Assembly: GCA_041394725.1 (NCBI GenBank)
Contig: JAWKHR010000011.1
Coordinates: 1 to 64,000, forward strand
DNA length: 64,000 nt
Direction: 5' to 3'
DNA from: JAWKHR01 sp041394725
GTDB lineage: Bacteria > Acidobacteriota > Vicinamibacteria > Vicinamibacterales > SCN-69-37
Part shown: piece after piece, positions 23,799 to 31,242 of the stretch
Layout: each line of letters begins with the position of its first letter
Position numbering within the stretch: the first letter of the stretch is position 1
Program-made: the position numbers and the translations under genes
The notes under the pieces: model-generated
Database searches by the model: none
The model's input: only the letters and a program-made list of their open reading frames with translations
Told to the model about the DNA's origin: nothing

Positions 23799-24797
23799 AT
23801 GAAGGTCCTCATCGCGGACAAGTTCGAGAAGAGCGGGATCAGCGGGCTCAAGGCACTCGGGTGCGACGTGGTGTTCGAGCCGGACCTGCAGGGCGACGCG
23901 CTGGCGGCCGCCGTCGCCGAGCAGCAGCCCGCGGTCCTGGTCGTGCGATCGACGAAGGTGGCCGAGGCCGCGCTCGGGCCGTCGCTGAAGCTCGTCGTAC
24001 GCGCCGGCGCCGGCGTCAACACGATCGACGTGCGGGCCGCGACGACGCGGGGCATCAAGGTCGCGAACTGTCCCGGGAAGAACTCCATCGCGGTGGCCGA
24101 GCTGACGCTGGGGCTGATCCTCGCGCTCGACCGCCGGATCCCCGACAACGTCGCGGACCTGCGCGCGGGCGTCTGGAACAAGAAGGAGTACTCGAAGGCG
24201 CGCGGCCTCTACGGCCGGACGCTCGGCGTGCTCGGCGCCGGGAGCATCGCGTGCGAGGTGCTGCGCCGCGCGGCCGCCTTCGGCATGGAGCTGGTGCTGT
24301 GGAGCCGCCGGTTCGACGGCGAGGAGCGTCCGATCACCGCCGACGAGGCCGCCGAACTCGGCCTGGACCCGGCGCTGCGTCAGACGACGATCCGGCTGGC
24401 GCCGTCGCCGGTCGCGGTGGCCGCGACGGCCGACGTGCTGTCGGTGCACCTGGCGCTCAACGCCGACACGCGCGGCCTGGTCAACGCCGAGGTGCTCGGC
24501 GCGCTCGAGCCCGGCAGCTTCGTCGTCAACACGTCGCGCGGCGAGGTCGTGGACCACAACGCGCTGCGCGAGGCGATCCTCGAGAAGCAGCTCCGGGTGG
24601 CGCTCGACGTCTTCGAACACGAGCCGTCGGCGGCCACGGGCACGTTCGAGGACCTGATCGTCCGCGAGGCGGGCGTCATCGGCACGCACCACATCGGCGC
24701 GTCCACGGACCAGGCGCAGGAGGCCATCGCGCAGGAGACCGTGCGCATCGTCCAGGTATTCCGCGACACCGGCCAGCCCCCGAATGCGGTGAACTAG
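23799..24797 (+). CDS. serA: D-3-phosphoglycerate dehydrogenase (D-2-hydroxyacid dehydrogenase family)
   Basis: A 332-residue enzyme lacking the C-terminal ACT domain of long SerA forms. It has the substrate-loop motif VRAGAGVNTID, a nucleotide-binding loop LGVLGAGSIACEV (GxGxxA rather than GxGxxG), and the catalytic trio Arg in NTSRGEVVD, Glu in DVFEHEP and His in GTHHIGAST. Together with serC it makes phosphoserine from 3-phosphoglycerate; serB is not in the window. The specificity call rests mainly on the serC neighbour and the VRAGAGVNTID and NCPGKNSIAVAEL segments typical of SerA. The basic-acidic loop near residues 170-200 (WSRRFDGEERPITADE) is longer than usual. Confidence 0.85.
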   Translation: MKVLIADKFEKSGISGLKALGCDVVFEPDLQGDALAAAVAEQQPAVLVVRSTKVAEAALGPSLKLVVRAGAGVNTIDVRAATTRGIKVANCPGKNSIAVAELTLGLILALDRRIPDNVADLRAGVWNKKEYSKARGLYGRTLGVLGAGSIACEVLRRAAAFGMELVLWSRRFDGEERPITADEAAELGLDPALRQTTIRLAPSPVAVAATADVLSVHLALNADTRGLVNAEVLGALEPGSFVVNTSRGEVVDHNALREAILEKQLRVALDVFEHEPSAATGTFEDLIVREAGVIGTHHIGASTDQAQEAIAQETVRIVQVFRDTGQPPNAVN

Positions 24798-24889
24798 ACA
24801 GGTCCGGGGGTCAGGTCTTGGATCGCAGCCTCGCGGCCGGTCGCATGACAGAATTGTCAGCCGGACGCCTTCCGGGAGGATCGATCGGT

Positions 24890-25978
24890 ATGCCCACGCA
24901 TCGCATCTACAACTTCTCAGCCGGCCCGGCCGTGCTGCCCCTGCCGGTGCTCGAGGAGGCGCAGCGCGACCTCGTCAGCCTGCCAGACCTCGGCATGTCG
25001 GTGATGGAGATCAGCCATCGGTCGAAGACCTTCGACGCCATCATCTCGGCCGCCGAGGCCGACATGCGGGAACTGGCCGGGATCCCCGACCACTACCGCG
25101 TGCTGTTCATGCAGGGCGGCGCCAGCCAGCAGTTCTCGATGGTGCCGATGAACCTGCTCGCGCCTGGCACCACCGCCGACTACATCGTCACCGGCGAGTG
25201 GTCGAAGAAGGCGCTCAAGGAGGCGCAGAAAGTCGGGTCGACGCACGTCGCGGCGACGACCGCCGGCGAGTCGTTCAAACGCGTGCCCCGGCAGGACGAG
25301 CTCGAGCTGACCTCGGACGCGGCCTACGTGCACATGACGTCGAACAACACCATCTTCGGCACCGAGTTCCACGACGTGCCGCGGGTCGGCGACGTCCCGC
25401 TGGTGTGCGACGCGTCGTCGGACATCTTCGCGCGGCCGATCGACGTCGGCCGGTTCGCGCTGCTCTACGCCGGCGCGCAGAAGAACCTCGGGCCGTCCGG
25501 CGTGACCGTCGTCATCGTGCGCGACGATCTGCTGGCGCGCTCCTCCGACGGGCTGCCGACGATGCTGAACTACAAGGTCATCGCGGACGCGAAGTCGCTC
25601 TACAACACGCCGCCCTGCTTCGGGATCTACATCCTCGGCCTGGTACTGAAGTGGGTGAAGTCGCTCGGTGGCCTGGCCGCGGTGGGGCAGATCAACGAGC
25701 GGAAGGCGAAGGTGCTCTACGACGAGCTCGACCGCAGCGGGTTCTGGCGGCCGCACGCCGAGCGCGACAGCCGCTCGCTGATGAACGTCACGTTCCGCCT
25801 GCCGAGCGAGGACCTGGAGAAGCTCTTCATCAAGGAGGCCACCGCGGCCGGTTTCGACGGCCTCAAGGGACACCGATCGGTGGGCGGGCTTCGCGCGTCG
25901 ATCTACAACGCGTTCCCCGAGGCTGGCGTGGCCGCGCTCGTCGAGTTCATGCGCCAGTTCGAGAAGGCGCACGGATGA
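24890..25978 (+). CDS. serC: phosphoserine aminotransferase
   Basis: A 362-residue class V PLP aminotransferase converting 3-phosphohydroxypyruvate and glutamate to phosphoserine. Family marks are the opening RIYNFSAGPAVLP, GMSVMEISHRSK, the phosphate-loop LFMQGGASQQFSM, CDASSDIFARPID, and the Schiff-base lysine Lys198 in YAGAQKNLGPSG, the same number as in E. coli SerC. The start at 24890 has GGGAGGA nine bases upstream. The serA-serC spacer is 92 bp. Its last four bases (ATGA) are the start of the TonB-dependent receptor gene, which ties receptor expression to serine synthesis in an unusual way. Confidence 0.95.
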   Translation: MPTHRIYNFSAGPAVLPLPVLEEAQRDLVSLPDLGMSVMEISHRSKTFDAIISAAEADMRELAGIPDHYRVLFMQGGASQQFSMVPMNLLAPGTTADYIVTGEWSKKALKEAQKVGSTHVAATTAGESFKRVPRQDELELTSDAAYVHMTSNNTIFGTEFHDVPRVGDVPLVCDASSDIFARPIDVGRFALLYAGAQKNLGPSGVTVVIVRDDLLARSSDGLPTMLNYKVIADAKSLYNTPPCFGIYILGLVLKWVKSLGGLAAVGQINERKAKVLYDELDRSGFWRPHAERDSRSLMNVTFRLPSEDLEKLFIKEATAAGFDGLKGHRSVGGLRASIYNAFPEAGVAALVEFMRQFEKAHG

Positions 25979-28158
25979 ACGGACGCCAGGCGCGCCTCGC
26001 CGCGGTCGTCGCGGCCGTCGCGTTGATGTTGATCCTGTTCCCGGTCCGGCCAGCGTGGGCCTCGGCGGCCGTCACCGGCCGGGTCGTCTCCACGCTCGGC
26101 GGACCGATTGCCGGCGCGACGGTCACCGTCCCGGACCGCGCCGGGGCCTCCACGACCACGGCCGACGATGGCACGTTCGTGCTCGACGTGGGTCTGCCGG
26201 TCGAGATCGAGGTCCGCGCGTCGGGCTTCGCCACCGCACGCGTGGCGGCGACGACGTCGCCGGTCGAGGTGGTGCTGGTGCCGGTGCCGCTCGTCGAGTC
26301 GGTCCTCGTGACGGGCGGCCTGCCGCCGGCCACGGAGCTGCGCGATCCGCTGACCGGCACGGCGACGCTGCGCGCCGACGACCTGCAGCGCCTGCCGGCC
26401 GTCACTCTCGATGAATCCCTGAAGGTCGTCTCGGGCTTCTCGCTGTTCCGCCGGTCGTCGTCGCGGACGGCGAACCCGACGACGCACGGCGTCACGATGC
26501 GCGGGTTGTCCGCGTCGGGCGCGAGCCGCGGGCTGGTCGTGCTCGACGGCACGCCGCTCAACGACGGGTTCGGCGGCTGGGTCACCTGGACGCGCGTGCC
26601 CGAACTGGCACTTGCCGGCGTCGAGATCGATCGGGGTCCCCAGGGTGACGCGTATGGATCCGACGCGCTCGGCGGACTGATCCGGCTGGTGCCCGCGACG
26701 TCGGGGCCGGTCACGTTCGTCGCACGGGCGGGGACGCACGGCGTCGGCGGCGCGGATGCGTCGGCGGGCCGCGCGTGGACGGGCACGCGCGTGTTCGCCG
26801 CCACGAGCTGGTTCCGGACCGACGGGACGATTCCGGTGGAGCCCGGGTCGCGTGGGCCGGTGGACGAGCCGACGGACGTGACGTGGGCCAACGGCCTCGG
26901 TCGCGTGGAGGTCCGGCGCGACGCCATCTCGGCCGTGGTCACCGCGTGGGGCGGCCGCGACGACCGCGGCAACGGCACGGAGCTGCAGCGCAACCGGATG
27001 ACGGGCGGCACGGTCGGCGCGACCGTGACCGGCGTCGTGTCCGACTCGACGCTGGTGTCTGGCCGGCTGTCCTACAGCCCGAACACGTTCACGCAGACGT
27101 TCACCGCGGTCGCGGCGGACCGCGCGTCCGAGCGGCTGATCTCGTCGCAGCGGACGGAGACGGGCACGACGCGCGCGCTGGTCGAGCTGGCGCGCGCGGT
27201 GCCGCGCGCGACGGTGTACGTGCGCGGCGCGCTCACGCGCGCGTCGGCGGACTTCAGCGACGCGCGGTCGAGCGGTACGCAGACGTCCAGCCTGCGCGAC
27301 GATTCGGAGTCCGTGTCCGTGCAGGTCGAGGCGGCGCCAGCGGCGCGCGTGACCGCGAGCGCGGGCGTGCGGCACGAGTGGCGCGCGGCGCCGGAGTCGG
27401 GCGACGACCGCGACGGCGCGACCGTCGGGCACGCGCGCGCGTCGGTGGACCTCCGGTCCGGCGTGGTCCTGCGCGGCGGCGTCGCGACCAGCCATCGCTG
27501 GCCGACGCTGAACGAGCTGGTGCGCGACTTCCAGGTCGGGGCCGTCCGCACCCTGGCGAATCGCGACCTCGCGCCCGAGCGCGCGCGATCGTTCGAGGGC
27601 GGCATCGGCTATTCGCCCGACACGAGGATGACGCTGGCGGCGACCGTGTTCCGGACGATGGTCGACGACGCGATTGCCAATGTCACGCTGCCGTCGGTCA
27701 CCGGGATCGTCCGGCAGCGGCGCAACGCGGGCGAGTCGAAGGCCACGGGCCTCGAGCTCGACGCGCAGGCCCGGGCAGCCGACGTGCAGATGCGGGGGTC
27801 GGTCACGATCACGAACGCGACATTCGACTCGCCGGCCGAACCGGCCATCGACGGGAACCGGCTACCCCAGGTGCCGCGGGTCTCGGCGGCCTTCTGGCTC
27901 GAGGCGCCGCTGCGCCACGGCGTCAGGGGTGTGTTGACGTGGCAGGGGGTGTCGAGCCAGTTCGACGACGACCGGAACACGTACGAGCTCGGGGCGGCCT
28001 CGCAGGTGGGAGTGGCGTTCGACGGCCCGGCCGGCCCGGTTCGCTGGTCGGTGTCGGTCGAGAACCTGTTCGACAACCGGATCGAGGTGGGCCGGACGCC
28101 GCTCGTGACGCTGGCCCCCGGCCGGGAACTGCGGGTCGCCGTGACCTGGCGCCGCTGA
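25975..28158 (+). CDS. TonB-dependent outer-membrane receptor with N-terminal CarboxypepD_reg domain
   Basis: A 727-residue receptor. It has a signal peptide to about residue 30, one CarboxypepD_reg-like domain (VTGRVVSTLGGPIAGATVTV, residues 32-105), a plug domain (LPAVTLDESLKVVSGFSLFRR... VEIDRGPQGDAYGSDALGGLI), then a 22-strand-type barrel ending SVSVENLFDNRIEVGRTPL...LRVAVTWRR. There is no clear TonB box. The barrel has the sparse aromatic girdle usual for siderophore or cobalamin-type receptors; the ligand is unknown. The start codon overlaps the serC stop. The stop codon's last base is the first base of a 59-bp palindrome. Confidence 0.88.
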   Translation: MNGRQARLAAVVAAVALMLILFPVRPAWASAAVTGRVVSTLGGPIAGATVTVPDRAGASTTTADDGTFVLDVGLPVEIEVRASGFATARVAATTSPVEVVLVPVPLVESVLVTGGLPPATELRDPLTGTATLRADDLQRLPAVTLDESLKVVSGFSLFRRSSSRTANPTTHGVTMRGLSASGASRGLVVLDGTPLNDGFGGWVTWTRVPELALAGVEIDRGPQGDAYGSDALGGLIRLVPATSGPVTFVARAGTHGVGGADASAGRAWTGTRVFAATSWFRTDGTIPVEPGSRGPVDEPTDVTWANGLGRVEVRRDAISAVVTAWGGRDDRGNGTELQRNRMTGGTVGATVTGVVSDSTLVSGRLSYSPNTFTQTFTAVAADRASERLISSQRTETGTTRALVELARAVPRATVYVRGALTRASADFSDARSSGTQTSSLRDDSESVSVQVEAAPAARVTASAGVRHEWRAAPESGDDRDGATVGHARASVDLRSGVVLRGGVATSHRWPTLNELVRDFQVGAVRTLANRDLAPERARSFEGGIGYSPDTRMTLAATVFRTMVDDAIANVTLPSVTGIVRQRRNAGESKATGLELDAQARAADVQMRGSVTITNATFDSPAEPAIDGNRLPQVPRVSAAFWLEAPLRHGVRGVLTWQGVSSQFDDDRNTYELGAASQVGVAFDGPAGPVRWSVSVENLFDNRIEVGRTPLVTLAPGRELRVAVTWRR

Positions 28159-28216
28159 AAAACGACACCGGGAGTCTTTTTACGAATTTCGTAAAAAGAC
28201 TCCCGGTGTCGTTTTT
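28158..28216. repeat. 59-bp perfect palindrome, dispersed family, copy 1
   Basis: Two 29-base arms pair perfectly around a single T at 28187. The left arm reads AAAAACGACACCGGGAGTC, then TTTTTACGAA. Each arm is itself nearly a hairpin (AAAAA-GAC...GTC-TTTTT), so the element is a palindrome of palindromes. It lies exactly between the TonB-receptor stop and the convergent pcnB stop and has T-tracts on both strands, which suits a bidirectional terminator; a REP/BIME-like mobile repeat is the alternative. A second copy is at 62562-62618. Confidence 0.85.
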
Positions 28217-28230
28217 GGTGCCGATCTTGC

Positions 28231-29520
28231 TTACCGGCGCCGGCGGCGGCGCCGCCGGCGCCGGCCCGCCGGCCGGTCGCCTTCGGCGCTCCGGCCGGCA
28301 GGGCCCGGCGCCTGTTCCCCGCGCTCGCGCTGCGCGACCCGCCAGTACGTGACGAGCTCCGGCGAGTCCGAGAACACCTCCAGCCACGTCAGCGCATCGT
28401 CGAACGCCGGCCGGTTGACGATGCTGCGCGCGACGCGCGGCGGCAGGTTCGGGTCCGCCAGCCGCGGCAGCAGCTGGTTGATGTGCCGCAGCCGCTCCAG
28501 GTCACGCCGCGCGATCGGCAGCATCCCGAAGCTGAACCGCTCCGGCGGACGCCCGTCGCCCCCGAGCCCGGCGTCGGCCGCCTTGCGCGACAGCAAACCG
28601 AGCGGCGAGACCAGCGCGCCGACCAGGATCGGCGTCGTCAACTGCGGCGGCGCCGACGGAAACCGACGCCGGTAGTCGTCCAGCCGCGCCAGCGACTCCC
28701 AGAACTCCTCGGACGGCGACTTCAACTCGGGCGTCACCAGCTCCAGCAGGCGCGTCTCCAGCAGCGCGCGGAAGCTCGCCTCCGCGTAGCCGGATCGCAG
28801 GATCTTGAAATACTCCTCCAGCAACCGCGCGGGCGACGCCAGCGTGATCAGCTTGCGATGCTGCGCGATCGCCGCCCGCACCTCGTCGTCCATGCGGAAG
28901 TCGAGCCGCGCCGCGAACACCGCCGCGCGCGTCATCCGCACCGGATCCTCGACGAAGCGCACCTTCGGGTCGCCGATCGAGCGCAGCATCCGGTCCTCGA
29001 GGTCCTTCAGCCCGCCGACGTAGTCGATCACCGAGAACGTCGAGATGTCGTAGAACAGCCCGTTGACCGTGAAGTCGCGACGGAACGCGTCCTCCTCCGG
29101 CGTGCCGAACGTGTTGTCGCGATGAATCGGCGAGGCCGACGCCGACTCCGGCGCCTCCGGCACGCTCGCCACGACCGTCGTCTCCTCGACCGGCGGGTCC
29201 GACGGCGTGTCCGGCACGTTCTTGCGGAACGTCGCGACCTCGATCGTCTTCTGCCCGAACTTCACGTGCGCCAGCCGGAACCTCCGCCCGATGATCCAGC
29301 AGTTCCGGAACAGCTTCTTGATCTGGTAAGGATGCGCGTCCGTGCCGATGTCGAAGTCCTTCGGCTGCCGGCCGAGCAGCAGGTCGCGAACGCCGCCGCC
29401 GACCAGGTATGCGGTGAAGTGATTGTCCCGAAGCCGGTAGAGAACCTTGAGTGCGTCCGGGTCAATGTTCTTCCGCGAAATGCTGTGTTCCGCTCGCGGA
29501 ACGATGAAGGGCGCAACCAC
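28231..29520 (-). CDS. pcnB: poly(A) polymerase I / polynucleotide adenylyltransferase
   Basis: A 429-residue class II nucleotidyltransferase that adds poly(A) tails to RNA and marks it for decay. The signature GGGVRD is at residues 41-46 and the catalytic Asp55 and Asp57 in PKDFDIGTDA. The opening PRAEHSISRKNIDPDALKVLYRL is diagnostic for PcnB as against CCA-adding enzymes. RRDFTVNGLFYD and the neck motif DPVRMTRAAVFAARLDF follow. A 40-residue insertion (PSDPPVEETTVVASVPEAPE) is present near 108-128. The C-terminus ends in a run of arginines, as in other RNA-binding PcnB tails. The start is a GTG directly behind a TATAAT box. Confidence 0.93.
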   Translation of the reverse strand: MVAPFIVPRAEHSISRKNIDPDALKVLYRLRDNHFTAYLVGGGVRDLLLGRQPKDFDIGTDAHPYQIKKLFRNCWIIGRRFRLAHVKFGQKTIEVATFRKNVPDTPSDPPVEETTVVASVPEAPESASASPIHRDNTFGTPEEDAFRRDFTVNGLFYDISTFSVIDYVGGLKDLEDRMLRSIGDPKVRFVEDPVRMTRAAVFAARLDFRMDDEVRAAIAQHRKLITLASPARLLEEYFKILRSGYAEASFRALLETRLLELVTPELKSPSEEFWESLARLDDYRRRFPSAPPQLTTPILVGALVSPLGLLSRKAADAGLGGDGRPPERFSFGMLPIARRDLERLRHINQLLPRLADPNLPPRVARSIVNRPAFDDALTWLEVFSDSPELVTYWRVAQRERGEQAPGPAGRSAEGDRPAGRRRRRRRRRR

Positions 29521-29533
29521 GGGGGAAATTATA
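29521..29533 (-). promoter_or_regulatory. TATAAT -10 element of pcnB, likely leaderless
   Basis: On the minus strand TATAAT (29528-29533) ends seven bases before the pcnB GTG. Transcription should start at or one base before the start codon, and no ribosome binding site fits between. The -35 region is not recognisable. Confidence 0.5.
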
Positions 29534-29598
29534 GGGAAGCGGGACCTGGAGTACGAGAGGCGAGTTTTGAGTCTTGCAAGTTGTTGACGGAAAAGGGC

Positions 29599-31209
29599 TT
29601 ACCGCTTACCCTGGCGGTCAGGGCCGTCCGCCAGCCTCAAGTCGATCTCGCGGTGCTGTCCCGGCTCGAGTGCGACGAGCCGTCCGCGTTCGCCCGGTTC
29701 GCCCGCCACCACGCGATACCGAATCGGCCTCAGCGGCGCCAGGCTGAAACGCCCGAGGGAATCCGCGCGGGTCATGACGACGTCGCCTCCCGGTGACCAC
29801 GTGCCGGAATCGTCACCCTCCGCGGTAACCGTCGCGAAGGGCACGGCGTGACCGCCGGCATCACGGACGACGCCGGCAATCGCGCTGGCCTGGCCGACGA
29901 TCTCGACGGTCACGTCGTCCACCACTTCGCCCGGACCGATTTCGAGGATGCCGTCGGCGTCGAGGCGCGCGCTGGTCCACTTCCGGAGGAGCCAGGGCGA
30001 TCGGGCGGTGACGACCAGTCGATATCGGCCGGGCGGCGCCTCGATCGTGAACGGACCGTCGGTCGCCGCTACTCGTGCCGGGCGGATGCCGGCCGTCGTC
30101 GCTCTGGCGGCGCCATCCACAGCCCAGAGACCGATCGACAGGGAGTCCGTGGACGACGACTGCGTGGACGACGACCGCTGCGGGTCGGCAGGCACCCGCA
30201 GGCGACCCGCGATCCGCGCAGGGGGTTCGAGGACCAGATCGGCGCTCGCAGGCTGCGCCGACATCCGGATGGTCAGCGGGACGAACGCCGTGCCCGTCCC
30301 GCGCAACGAGGCCGCGAGCCAGTATCGACCCACCGGCGCGGCGTCGATCGCGAACCGGCCCTGCTCGTCAGTCTCCGTGGCGATCGAAACGCCATCCGGA
30401 TGCCGGGGGCCGATCTCACTGAGGCGCACCTCGACGCCCGCCAGTGGCCTGCCATCGGTCCCGCGAACGGTGCCGGCGCCGCGCCCGAGCCTCCGCGGTC
30501 GAGCGCGTAGTTCGAGGCCCTCCACGCGACCGGCGATCCCGACGTCCACCGGCCGGGCCTCACCGAGCGTGCGCGCATCCGGGTAGTACGCCATCCAGTG
30601 ACCGTCGGCATCGAACCCGGCGGCCAGGTAGTAGCGCCCGGGCGGCACGCCGGAAAGCGAGAACCGACCGTTGCCGTCCGGACCGGCCAGATCGCCCTTC
30701 TGCACATACAGGATCTGATCCGCCTGGGCGACTCGGGAGAGGAGACGCACGTAACCGGAAGTCCAGGGCCGCCCATCGGGCCCGACGAGACGGCCGCTGA
30801 TCATCCCGGGACGCGGCTGTCGCAGCCGAACCTCGGCACGATCCCGCGCCGCGAGGTCGACGATGGCGACATCGGATCCGGTGGGCCCGACGTACCGGCC
30901 GGCGAGCTGCGTCCCGCCGGCGCGGACGTCGAACACCGCGGCGGGCAGCCCCGCGAACTCGAACCGGCCCGCCGCGTCGCTCCGCGTCTGGAACTGCGCG
31001 CCATCCGTCCTCGCATGGACGGCGGCCCCCGCCAGGGGACGGCCCTCGTCGTCCGCGACCAGGCCCGTGATCACCGCGGCCCCCTCCGGCTTCGCGGGTG
31101 TGGCCGAGGGACCGGCGGGGCCGCGCAGCACGAACAGCACCTTGACGCCGACCGCGGCGGTCAACGCGACGATGACCAGCAGGCGAAGCGGGTTGACCTG
31201 TGCGGGCAC
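29599..31209 (-). CDS. C1: membrane-anchored CarboxypepD_reg repeat protein
   Basis: A 536-residue protein. It starts with a single uncleaved-looking TM segment (NPLRLLVIVALTAAVGVKVLF, residues 6-26), so it is probably anchored in the inner membrane with the rest in the periplasm. Then come CarboxypepD_reg/transthyretin-like beta-sandwich units beginning at about 46 (VITGLVADDEGRPLAGAAV), 135 (MISGRLVGPDGRPWTSGYV), 245 (GAGTVRGTDGRPLAGVEV), 330 and 438 (IAGVVRDAGGHAVPFATVTA). A Ser/Thr-rich stretch (SSSTQSSSTDSLS) lies near 350. Nothing catalytic is visible. It is the last gene of the padR-ADOP-C4-C3-C2-C1 run; N-terminal identity to C2 shows the two arose by tandem duplication. Its C-terminal module is shorter than in the other C proteins. 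Confidence 0.85.
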   Translation of the reverse strand: MPAQVNPLRLLVIVALTAAVGVKVLFVLRGPAGPSATPAKPEGAAVITGLVADDEGRPLAGAAVHARTDGAQFQTRSDAAGRFEFAGLPAAVFDVRAGGTQLAGRYVGPTGSDVAIVDLAARDRAEVRLRQPRPGMISGRLVGPDGRPWTSGYVRLLSRVAQADQILYVQKGDLAGPDGNGRFSLSGVPPGRYYLAAGFDADGHWMAYYPDARTLGEARPVDVGIAGRVEGLELRARPRRLGRGAGTVRGTDGRPLAGVEVRLSEIGPRHPDGVSIATETDEQGRFAIDAAPVGRYWLAASLRGTGTAFVPLTIRMSAQPASADLVLEPPARIAGRLRVPADPQRSSSTQSSSTDSLSIGLWAVDGAARATTAGIRPARVAATDGPFTIEAPPGRYRLVVTARSPWLLRKWTSARLDADGILEIGPGEVVDDVTVEIVGQASAIAGVVRDAGGHAVPFATVTAEGDDSGTWSPGGDVVMTRADSLGRFSLAPLRPIRYRVVAGEPGERGRLVALEPGQHREIDLRLADGPDRQGKR

Positions 31210-31242
31210 AGCTGCCTTCTATCGGTGCGGACCCTGCGGCAT

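Noticed and set aside
21218..24181. A 987-codon open frame on the minus strand across the M23, DUF1015 and serA genes
   Set aside because: It is antisense to three well-recognised genes, is rich in Arg/Val/Asp without any domain pattern, and is the expected by-product of about 70% GC codon usage.
24798..24889. A REP-like palindrome in the serA-serC spacer (CCGGGGGTCAGGTCTTGG...)
   Set aside because: Only one arm is present. TGACA-GAAT-TGTCA nearby is a weak 5-bp inverted repeat with no second copy seen.
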